Assembly (NCBI GenBank): GCA_030267565.1
Contig: BRXU01000008.1
Coordinates: 1,860,001-1,924,000, forward strand
Direction: 5' to 3'
Source: Pleodorina starrii
Taxonomy: Eukaryota > Chlorophyta > Chlorophyceae > Chlamydomonadales > Volvocaceae
DNA: 64,000 bases
Program-made: the position numbers and the translations under genes
In this document: positions 38,801-47,562 of the stretch, in pieces
How positions within the stretch are numbered: position 1 is the first letter of the stretch
Layout: every line of letters starts with the position of its first letter
The notes under the pieces: model-generated
Told to the model about the DNA's origin: nothing
Databases searched by the model: none
Seen by the model: only the letters and a program-made list of their open reading frames with translations

Positions 38801-40288
38801 CAGCGCACCTGGAGCTGTTGCTGGTCCTGCATGATGTCACTCTCCAGGCCGTACATGGCGGCCTGGTCGTACATGCCGGCCTGGTCGTACATGCCGGCCT
38901 GGCCGTACATGCCGGCCTGGTCTTGCTGCAGGGCCTGGGCCCCGTAGGTCTGACCGCCCAGCGGCGGCGGCGGCGGCGGCGGCAGCCCCGCGCTGTGGAC
39001 CTCTTGCTCCAACCCGTAACCGCTCAGCGGCTGGGCGGCAGCCTCCGCCGCAATGTCCGCCCCGAGCCCGTACCCGCCCGGCGGCGGCGGCGGCGCAGCC
39101 CTGCGGGCTGCATAGCCCCGTCCTGCACGTCCTGATCTATGCCGTAGTCATCCTCCAACGGCGGCGGCGGCGGCAGCGGTGGCAGCGGCGGCCCGCCCAG
39201 CTGCGACGGCGGCATCACCGGCCGCGGCCGCGGCGGCGGCGGCGGCAGGGCGGTGTATAGCTCCGTTTCGCTGGCCAGACCGAAGGCCGAGGGAGGCAGC
39301 GGCAGAGGCTGGCTGGTCGGCGGCGCCGTCTGGGCTCCCGGGAAACCGGGCCCCGGGAGCGGGTCGGCGGGCTCCTCCGTCTCGGCGGCTAGCCCGAACG
39401 CCGCCATGCCTTGGGGCCGCGGCGGCGCCGCGGTGGAAGGTGGCCGCAGGGGCGCCATCCCGCCGGCCCCCAGGCGCGAACCGCTGGCGCCGAGAGGGCC
39501 GCCGATGGGCTGCAGGCCGCCGCGGCGCGGTGGTGGTAGTCCGCCGCCGGGTGCGGGTGCGGGTGCTGGCTGGGGTCGGCTGGTCTCCGCGTCCAAGCCG
39601 AAGGCGCGGGCAGGCTGAGCGGGTCAGGGGGGCAGGGTAGAGGGTCAGGGGAGGTAGGGGGCGGCAAGAGGACATCGGGTAGGGAGGCAGGGCCGTAGCA
39701 GGGACCGGGGGCATCTGCGGCGGCAGGTGATGCAGGTGAGGAGGTGAGGGCGTGGAGCGGGCATGGCGACAGTAGGAAGGGTAGTGGTTTCTGGCTCGTA
39801 TGTTGATGGAAAAAGAGGAAGGGTCGCAGCGCCCTGCAGCGTCTCCGCGCGCCCGCACACCTGCGGCTGCACGCCTGCGGGAGGCTGGATGTCCAAGCGC
39901 CGCATCTCCGCTGCCAGTCCTGCGTCGGCCTCAGCCGCCTCGCTGTCGAGTCCGAAGCCAAAAGCAGCGTTCCCTGCGCGCAGGCGGGAAGTCAGGCAGC
40001 GCACAGCTCGCGTCGCGGATGTGGGTCGGTCCTGCGGGATGTCGCGCTCAGCGACCACCAGACAACGGTATGGAAGACAATTAATTTTGTCCGGTTCGCA
40101 GCCCGGGACGCACCCCGTCTTGGCGCGCTGGGGTTCCTCACAGGCTGCCTGCACAGGCGGAGCAACGCGGGGTCAGCGCTAAGGATGTTTGGTTCTGGCA
40201 CGGGTGTCCATGGAGGCAGGGAGCCGACTGCCACATACCTTTGGACTGGGGGAAAGCTGTCTTCCTCATCAAAATCTTCGATTTCCAT
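32852..40288 (-). CDS. NPHP1: Nephrocystin-1-like ciliary transition-zone protein
   Basis: Fourteen exons, 5' to 3': 40288-40239, 40148-40114, 39973-39861, 39614-38809, 38399-38243, 37782-37635, 37308-37157, 36537-36359, 35833-35711, 35311-35154, 34515-34411, 34211-33983, 33664-33524, 33049-32852; about 864 residues. Splice phases match throughout except one frame change inside exon 4 near 39090-39125. The C-terminal ~500 residues follow the block order I know for the nephrocystin-1 homology region: a beta-rich part (RRSNRFLGNVLGLRPEAV, ALSIFVEFNISYRL), a Cys-Trp-Ala strand (ISTCWAMISFKRC) with VPLYYGSIYDP, then PVLQFRVGPLNV, a helical AYMPPTMLATHDLATSL, FPALLGDHHLL and a terminal helical part. 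In animals NPHP1 acts at the base of cilia with NPHP4. The N-terminus lacks an SH3 domain and instead repeats AFGL/YGL..E motifs. The family call rests on remembered pattern, not a search. Confidence 0.62.
33057..33300. repeat. Intronic GGGA/GAGA minisatellite
   Basis: About 240 bp of nearly pure GGGAGGGA(GA) units fill most of the last intron of the nephrocystin-1-like gene. On the transcribed strand this is a long pyrimidine tract leading to the 3' splice site at 33050. Confidence 0.85.
38851..38922 (-). repeat. In-frame 18-bp tandem repeat, four copies
   Basis: Four 18-bp copies inside exon 4 of the nephrocystin-1-like gene encode repeats of the form QAGMYD/QAAMYG. The unit keeps the reading frame. 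Confidence 0.85.
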
Positions 40289-40773
40289 GTTGGAAGCAGC
40301 TGGCTAGCTTTTGGGCAGCCCTCTTGGTCTCGGCGACGGGTGTCCGTTGGAAGTTGACCAGCGCGGTCACTGAAGGCTGGTCCTTATCTCTATGATAAAC
40401 GGCAAAGGTAAAGTAAGCATCATCGTCGCTGGGCTCGCATGTGCAAGGCCACTACGCAGAGGTAGAAAAACAACGACAGCTGCGCTCGCAGACCATGACA
40501 GGTTTTCCTTGTGAGCCGTTCAGGGGCAGCCGTATGACGCTTATGCTGAGGTCACGCTATGTCGCCAAGAGCGACATCTTCGGGCGAAAAACTGGAACCG
40601 CCGTACGTGCTGACCCGTTTGCGAGACCGAGCGCCAAAGCCGAAGCACCAATATCTTCTCAGCAATTGTTCTCCTGATCACGTTTTTTCGCTAGTCTGTC
40701 TTGACCTCCAGTTAAGCCCTGCTATCTTAGATAACCTTCGGCCGCCGGCCCTGTTTATCGAAAGCGGGCAAAA
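40289..40773. promoter_or_regulatory. Bidirectional promoter region, nephrocystin-1-like / SmE
   Basis: 485 bp separate the two divergent start codons. It must hold both 5' UTRs and both promoters. No TATA box was identified on either strand. Confidence 0.55.
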
Positions 40774-41037
40774 ATGGCGACGAAAGTACAGAAGATTATG
40801 ACCCAGCCCATCAACCTGATGTTTCGCTTCTTACAGAGCAAGCAGAAGGTGCAGATTTGGCTCTACGACCAGGCGGACTTGCGAGTGGAGGGCCGGATTA
40901 TTGGCTTCGACGAATACATGAATCTGGTGCTGGATGAGGCGGAGGAGGTGTCTATGAAGCGCAAGAACCGCAAGGCGCTGGGCCGGATCCTGCTGAAGGG
41001 CGATAACATTACGCTCATACAGACCACGGGACGGTGA
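40774..41037 (+). CDS. SME1: Small nuclear ribonucleoprotein E (SmE), spliceosome core
   Basis: An 87-residue protein in a single uninterrupted exon, unlike its intron-rich neighbours. The full Sm fold is present. After the N-terminal helix ([20 protein letters not shown]), the Sm1 motif reads [20 protein letters not shown] and the Sm2 motif [15 protein letters not shown]. SmE joins SmB, D1, D2, D3, F and G in the seven-membered ring on U1, U2, U4 and U5 snRNAs. Length matches eukaryotic SmE (about 90 residues). The ATG at 40774 follows AAA and is the only one giving the full N-terminal helix. It is divergent from the nephrocystin-1-like gene. Confidence 0.96.
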   Translation: MATKVQKIMTQPINLMFRFLQSKQKVQIWLYDQADLRVEGRIIGFDEYMNLVLDEAEEVSMKRKNRKALGRILLKGDNITLIQTTGR

Positions 41038-41819
41038 GGAGCAGTACTCTTCAAAGCAACGGGCATGACTGAGGACAATCAGACTTTTGACGTTAGATAT
41101 AGGTTTCGGTGACGGCTGGAAATCCTTGAATGTCCCTCTGCCGGGGATGCACCCTTAGTTAGATGACCAGAATGACACATTGTGTGGGGGAAGGTGTCGG
41201 ACAGACCTCGCGTGCGGACTGGTGGTTTTGAGAGGCGGGTCTAGGCGTCTCTGAAGCGGGGCTTGCACCGACGTTGAGCCGTTGGGGGTTGGCGCCTTCA
41301 GAGCAGGGAACCTGCGGGGAGGGCGGCTGGTGCAGCGGGCAGCTACCTTGCACGCATGCGACGCGGCGGGGAGTGCCGCGGGTCCGTTCGGAGGACAGTC
41401 TGGTGGCACGCGATATTACTTGCACCTGAACCCAACGCCGTTACGCCTCCGTGGGCTGATTTTGAGATAGGTGGCGCATGAACTCACGCCAATCCGAGCC
41501 GCCGCCATGCCTCTTCAAGCCAACTTGTGGGACTGACAGGCAATCGCATTGCGCTCGGAAGGCACGGGTGCCCAGGGCTCTACCGTGGCGTGCCACATGC
41601 ATGGTGCTGGCGACGCCTCGAGGTTGTGTTGCAGCCTGGGGCAATGTGGAACCGTTTGGTCGAACGTCCTGCGCCATGCATGCTTGCGGCTGGGCGGCGC
41701 ATGGGGGACGGCATTCCTCTGCACGCGCGAGGGGAACAATGAACGCGTCATAAGACGCGAGGAACACTCGAACGGCTTGACTTGTTACGGTGTGGTGCCA
41801 TCACGTGCGCTTAACGTTC

Positions 41820-41824
41820 TGTAA
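41820..41824 (+). terminator. Candidate TGTAA polyadenylation signal for SmE
   Basis: TGTAA on the plus strand about 780 bp after the SmE stop codon. No earlier plus-strand copy was noticed. Confidence 0.45.
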
Positions 41825-44343
41825 TGTAGTATGAGCTGAGCCGCCTCGTCCGCATGGCTGATGGCCCCTGGTGGGGGCCACAGGCCCTAGCAACTGTGCT
41901 GGGTTGTGATGCGGCCGGCATGACTGCCCTTGCTGTCAGCAGCAAGGCGCGTTGTGGTGTATGCTGAAATGCGTGTGCACGCGCCGTGCACTGCCGACCT
42001 CATCAGGGCGTGTTGATATGGGTTATCTGGTAGGGGGCATGAAGGCGTTCGGCAGTCAATTCTTGCGCGCACGGGGTCCCGGCCGCCTCGTCTACAACCA
42101 ACCATGCTCGGGTTGCGGCGGTTAGGCGAGCCTGGTCCGCCCTCCGGCACACCAGGGCTGTCAGCGGCTGGCCCGTCGACGCTGCGCGGATGGAGCCTGA
42201 TGGAGGGCACTCATGCAGATGCCCCAGCTCCGCGGCGGTCCCTGCCACCCGCCCAACCGTAAGGTCAACGACGCAGCAACCCTCAGCAACGCGGAGTTGT
42301 TCCCACCAAGCTCGTGGGAGGTAATATTGCATGCAACTTGCAAACAGCTACCTTCGTTCGGTGTTCTCTTGACAGTAGTGGGCTCCTGTGGTGGGCTCCA
42401 GAATCTCCCGCTGGCGGTGCACTGTTTCGGTGACGACCAGGCCAAGGAAAAGTGCACCGGGACCCACACAGCACCAGGGAGCGGGGATGAATCACGCTCG
42501 GCTTGGCTTGCGGTGACTTGGGGTTTGTGGCTTTGCGGTGCCTCAACGACGATTGTATCACCAAACCGGGAAAGTGCAGGGTGGCAAGCTGGCAAACAGG
42601 TCAAGCAACACAGTGGAACACTTGGTGCAGAAACGAAGCACATGGCAGCACCCACGAGTTGACAACCGCCGAGGCTTGCTACCCCCCTGTTGTTGTTGTT
42701 GTTGTTGTACAGGTCCGCAGTCGGGTCTGGCCCCGACCGCGACTGACGGGGGAGTGGGTACGTACATAGGCGGGTTACAGGGCACTCACCGCACCGTGTG
42801 AAACTACACACACCACGCCCCACGGGGAGACAAGCCGGGGACGCGCCCGGCATGCCAAATCCCTCCATCCGACGGAAGGGCTCTCCAAATACACGATTGG
42901 TAAGACCAAGCCGGGCTTTCGAAAAGTCCGCCCACCCACGTATGTTTACCAGTCAACGACATCGGGGTGGAGCCTGGAGCTGCAACGGCGGCACAAGCCC
43001 GTCCACGCTTGCTTACAGGCATGCGAGGAAAGCGTGCTCGGCATTGCCATGCACCAGGACGCTTTGCGGTCCGTCCGGCAAGCCACACCGCTTCCATGCA
43101 AACTCAGCAGCAGGGCCCTACAGGAGCTAGCACAGCAGCAGCGGAAGGCCAAATGATGAAGAGCCGTCTGGTCGTGAGAAAGGTTACACAGCGACCCGCC
43201 GCCGCCGTGTAGGTCGCTACAACACTCTACATGAGAAGGGTCTGGGGCAACCGTTGTAACACCGGTACCGGTATCGGCAACTGGAACCACTACACAGGTA
43301 CACACACGCGCATGCTCAGTATGATGAGTCGTCCCTGCCGGAACACAGCGGCGCGCGGCATAACAAGACAGGAGTTAACAACTGGAGACATCAACATACC
43401 GGTACACGCACTCTCGCACACTGCTCATGCCCGAGAAACAGGGACACACTGCACGCCACACCCTTCACATGATCTTGATCTCTCCACGGCGGCAGGACTG
43501 GGATAGGTCACCGCCGCCATCGTCGTTGTTGTCGTCACCACGGCCCATTGCTCCGACATGGAGACAACACGAGAGGCCCTAATGGCCAATCAATGGCGGG
43601 AGACAAGCCATCACCGGCCCCCTCACGCCACGTCACTCGACAGCCGCACACAACACCACGCACCCAACGGCGGCCCAAGTGCACTGGCTCAAGCCAACGG
43701 CTGAACAGGATACCGTGCAGGAAGTACCGGGACCAACTTCACAGCCAGCGTGCGCGGCTGGCGACGGCTTGTTCATGTCACCGGACACACACACACACAC
43801 ACTCACACTCACACTCTCACACACACAAGTACACCCACATAGGCACAACTCACACACACATGGCCATCTGTCGGAGCTTTACCGTACATGCTCCTCTTCC
43901 CAAGCTACTCTCTTTGCTCTTTGCCCTGTGGCCCACAGGAACAAACAAATAACAGACACCATGCATCATATGCGGCAAACGGTCATCCATGTTCCAGTGA
44001 TTCCCACAAACATCCTGGCCAGTCCACTGCACGAGCCGGTCCGTCGCTTATTCGCGGCCCGTGCTGTCCCAGAGCGTCCGTCGTTACAGCGGGGGTGGGG
44101 AGAACGGTCTCCGAGCCAGGACAGGAAAGCCCGCTCCAGACCTGGCGGATGTACAACACCGCGGATGCTTGTCCGACAGGAAGCGGCAGCAACAGCAGCA
44201 GGGAAGACCGACGCCGCGTCGTCGAGAGTGCCGTACATCTGTACCACATATACACACAACTCGCCTGTAGGTAGACACGCATAAATACATACTCCCCCTT
44301 CAGTCAGCGTTCCAGCCGAGAGCTGTCAACGTAACCCAATATG
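41825..44343. other. Intergenic region, no gene recognised
   Basis: No reading frame shows recognisable domains. It contains a (GTT)n run at 42689-42708 and CA/TCACAC repeats at 43783-43830. Confidence 0.5.
44084..44088 (-). terminator. Candidate TGTAA signal (minus strand)
   Basis: TTACA on the plus strand reads TGTAA on the minus strand, about 530 bp beyond the stop codon at 44620 of the Pro/His-rich gene. Confidence 0.35.
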
Positions 44344-44650
44344 CAGGCTGCTGCCGCCGCCGCACCATGGTTACGCTCCACAGCAGCAGCACCCGCCGCC
44401 GCCTCAGCAGCAGCAGCAACCTCCACCGGATCTGTATTACGGCGGGCCGCCGCCGCCGCACCACCCCCACCCCCACCACCACCACCACCACCACCAACCG
44501 CCGCCGCAGGGGCACGGCGGCAACGACTCGAGCGCACCGCCGCTGTACGGGCCGCCGCGGGACGGCCACGAGGGTCGCTCGCCGCCGTACTATCCACCGC
44601 GGGAGGGTCCCGACGGCCCTTATGGCGGCCCTGGAAGGTACGACGACCCG
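44344..44650 (+). repeat. Left arm of an inverted duplication of coding sequence
   Basis: Read on the plus strand this arm encodes HHGYAPQQQHPPPPQQQQQ, DLYYGGPPPP, a short His run, then SPPYYPPREGP and GGPGRYDDP. It matches the minus-strand sequence of 45073-44752 with only scattered substitutions, a shorter His run, and four extra bases near its inner end. It is preceded by a splice-acceptor-like CCAATATGCAG. Confidence 0.85.
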
Positions 44651-45534
44651 TGCGGTGGGCCACGCCCCGCTCTCCCCGGGGGCCCTCCATGGTACGAATA
44701 AGGCCCGTCGTGCGGCCCCGGCAGCCCGCCGACACCGCCCCGCTGGTAGTACGGGTCGTCGTACCAGGGCCGCCATAAGGGTCGTCGGGACCCTCCCGCG
44801 GTGGATAGTACGGCGGCGAGCGACCCTCGTGGCCGTCCCACGGCGGCCCGTACGGCGGCGGTGCACTCGAGTCGTTGCCGCCGTGCCCCTGCGGCGGTGG
44901 TTGGTGGTGGTGGTGGTGGTGGTGGTGGTGGTGGTGGTGGTGGTGGTGGTGGTGGTGGTGGTGGTGCGGCGGCGGCCCGCCGTAATACAGATCCGGCGGA
45001 GGCTGCTGCTGCTGCTGAGGCGGCGGCGGGTGCTGCTGCTGTGGAGGGTAACCATGGTGCGGCGGCGGCAGCAGCCCTGCCCGCGGATCCGCATACGGCG
45101 GCGGCGGCGGCCCGCCGTACCTTCCCGGCGGCGGCGGACCGTGGCTGCCAGGGTAGCAGGTGCACTCGCTGCAGCTGGCTGGGGACCAGGACGCGGACGA
45201 GCTGAGGATGAAGGTGGGAGGGCGGCGTTGCAGGTGGGGCTGTGGGGGTAGTGGTAGCGGACCAGCATGTGAATGCATCTCCCCGATCCCCCAAACCCGT
45301 ACCCTAGAATCCGTCCCCCAATCCATCCGCCCCCGGCCGCCGAACCCCGAACCCACCCCGGCCCCCGCCCCGCCCCACCCCACCCCACCCCACCCCACCC
45401 CACCCCTCTCGACCTACCGCGGCTGCCCGCTTGAGCCGCTCGATGTCCGCTCGCGCGTCCGTCAGTTGCTGCCGCAGCTCCGATGCCTCCGAGCGAGCAG
45501 CCACAAGCACGCTCGACTCGGCAGGCAGCTTGGC
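44620..45534 (-). CDS. Pro/His/Tyr-rich protein with a coiled-coil exon (damaged or unresolved model)
   Basis: Two coding segments are visible. Exon 45534-45418 has clean splice borders and 39 in-phase codons forming a short coiled coil (SEASELRQQLTDARADIERL). A second segment, about 45222-44620, reads GPPPPGRYGGPPPPPYADPR, GYPPQQQHPPPPQQQQQPP, DLYYGGPPP, a ~21-residue His run, and SPPYYPPREGPDDPYGGP. Two problems remain. Every acceptor I can find for this segment has the wrong phase for the coiled-coil exon, and a four-base gap relative to the inverted copy shifts the frame before the stop at 44620. Earlier exons may lie upstream: a donor CAG|GTAAGC at 46201 ends a possible first exon from an ATG at 46267. 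Function unknown; it could be a pseudogene. Confidence 0.35.
44752..45073 (-). repeat. Right arm of the inverted duplication
   Basis: Minus-strand copy of the left arm, separated from it by about 100 bp (44651-44751). It carries about 21 consecutive His codons. It lacks four bases present in the left arm at the GGPGRYDDP position, which shifts its reading frame. Confidence 0.85.
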
Positions 45535-47115
45535 CTGGGTGGGGGCATGGTGGGTGAGGGCGGTGTGTGCACGTGTGTGCGTATACGTGTGAGTGTGTAT
45601 GAATGCGTCCCCGTGGTGGATGCAGTGGCGGTGATTGTGGCGGTAAAAAAGGTGGCGGCGGCGGCGGTAGTGGTCGCGTGGTAGCGTGGTGGTGCGTGCT
45701 GGTGCGTTTTGAAGAGTGAATCTGCAAGAATAAAGCAAGAAGCCCTGCGGACGTTGCCGTCTGAAGGTCGACTAGATCTCTGTCAAACCTCCCGAAGAAA
45801 ACTGGATCGGATCCCGATAGTTACCAATGAAGTGCTTGTAGACGACCAGTGGCTGCGCCGAGCACCAATCGTGATGGCGCCCCAAACGAACTGGTGTCGG
45901 AGTAGTCCACGTAAGGCAGCGTGTCGGAGCTCTCAGGCCCAGCGTGTCGGAGCTCTCAGGCCGCCCAGCGTGTTAAACGTAGTAGGCTAAGGTTGTGATT
46001 GTAAACTATTGAATGAAAAGGTAAATGTAAACGTAGCTGGCTGATGGTGGTAAGCCGGCAAGTGAAAGCGAGGAGAATTGCTGTAGCTGGCATGCGCGTG
46101 CGTGCACCTAGTACCCCGCCCGAACTCCCAGAAAAGACAAAACGGACAGTGCCAAAGACACGTAGGCACGCAACCCAACACTCAGGACACGAGCGCTTAC
46201 CTGAAGATGACCAGCGTTGCGGCGGCGACCCAGGCAAGGGACGAGGGGAAGGGCGTGGCGACGGCATGGTCAGGGATAGATGCACAAGCAAAGACGGGGA
46301 TGCGGTGCGATGCGTGTTGTGCAGCTGAAGCGGAGCAACCAGAAGTAGAGACTGAGAAGCAGTAAGCGGAGATGTGCTATTTATTTGTTGGCGAGCAAGC
46401 AGTCGTACGGTATCCCGGTATGGCGTCAGTCGGACGTTGTGACGTCATGTGTCATACGAATCTCGAAACACGCAAGAACTGGAGCAGTGCGGGGCCTGAG
46501 GAGTCTCCCGCCGGACCGCCAATCCAGTTGGGTACGTACATGCCGACCCCCCGGAAAGCGCAAGTAGGGAACTGTGAACGGGGAAAGAACGTCGTGAGAA
46601 AGGGTGGGGTGATGGTGGGGTGGTCGCCGTAGGAAGGCATGAAATTTGGCGTATATGCGTTCATCAAGGTAGTGACCGCAACGGCATTGACGAGGCAAGG
46701 TTAGCGATACAGTTACCGGTATAATGGGGGGGGTTGCGGGAACCCCGTTGCGGTACGCGGCGTGGCTTCGAATCTCACGGCCGGCCACTGGTGAGGTGTT
46801 CCCCACGAAAAAACGCATCGCGATGCAGTGGCATGGCTCGCCCCCACATGGGAAAGAAAGAAAGGCCGGCTCATTGTATGCAAACGAATTTCAACATTAT
46901 GAAATAATTAAGACGCTTATTGCACAAACCTTACATGCTTGACCGGCTGTACGGCTATACTGCAAAGGGAAAACGCTTGTCCAAGGCCAAGGCTATCTTC
47001 AAGCAAATCCTACTATTGTAAACCGCAACTACGGGAGCTTCTACCATTGTTCAAGGCTTAGGCTTCCGCCCCTTGAGGGGCGAGCCAACCCAGTCGGAGT
47101 TTCTGGTGTGGGGGG

Positions 47116-47166
47116 GTTGGGCGCGGAGCTCTACCCGATGTGCCAGAGACGTAGTGTGTCGTGACA
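47116..47166. repeat. 51-bp direct repeat, left copy
   Basis: Identical to 47512-47562 over 51 bp. The two copies are about 345 bp apart. The right part of this copy also forms the left half of the 38-bp palindrome. Confidence 0.9.
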
Positions 47167-47186
47167 GCTGTCACGACACACTACGT
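47149..47186. repeat. Perfect 38-bp palindrome
   Basis: Each half contains GTAGTGTGTCGTGACAG, and the sequence is its own reverse complement across 38 bp. It is followed at once by a second partial copy of the inner palindrome GTGACAGCTGTCAC (47188-47201). Confidence 0.9.
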
Positions 47187-47511
47187 CGTGACAGCTGTCA
47201 CGACACACTGCGTAATTGACACAGCGTGTCGAAAGCCTGGATTGTACGATCTACACCAGGAAACCCCTCCTCGGTCAAGGATGGGGGAACGCCGCGGAAT
47301 CTACTCCGGAAGACGGAATCTGAGTGCCGTCACCCCGCCGGTGATCACTGCCTGAGCGGGAGCTGAGTGCCGCTCATGATCCATGTACGGCAGGATCCCC
47401 AAGCCCGGCTGGGATAGAAAGGCCCGGTCAGGCCTGCTCAACCAGCTCGAGTCACCTTGACCAGTCTGCAGTACGAATGCAGATGTCTCTGGCCGCTAGA
47501 TTCAGTTATAT

Positions 47512-47562
47512 GTTGGGCGCGGAGCTCTACCCGATGTGCCAGAGACGTAGTGTGTCGTGACA
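47512..47562. repeat. 51-bp direct repeat, right copy
   Basis: Exact copy of 47116-47166, but it is not followed by the second half of the palindrome. Confidence 0.9.

Noticed and set aside
46764..46782. tRNA T-arm-like GTGGCTTCGAATCTCAC
   Set aside because: One stem mismatch and no D arm or anticodon arm upstream.
47360..47400. Group II intron domain-V-like GAGTGCCG...CATGTACGGCA
   Set aside because: No GNRA-type tetraloop or the usual AGC/bulge arrangement, and no reverse-transcriptase-like ORF nearby.
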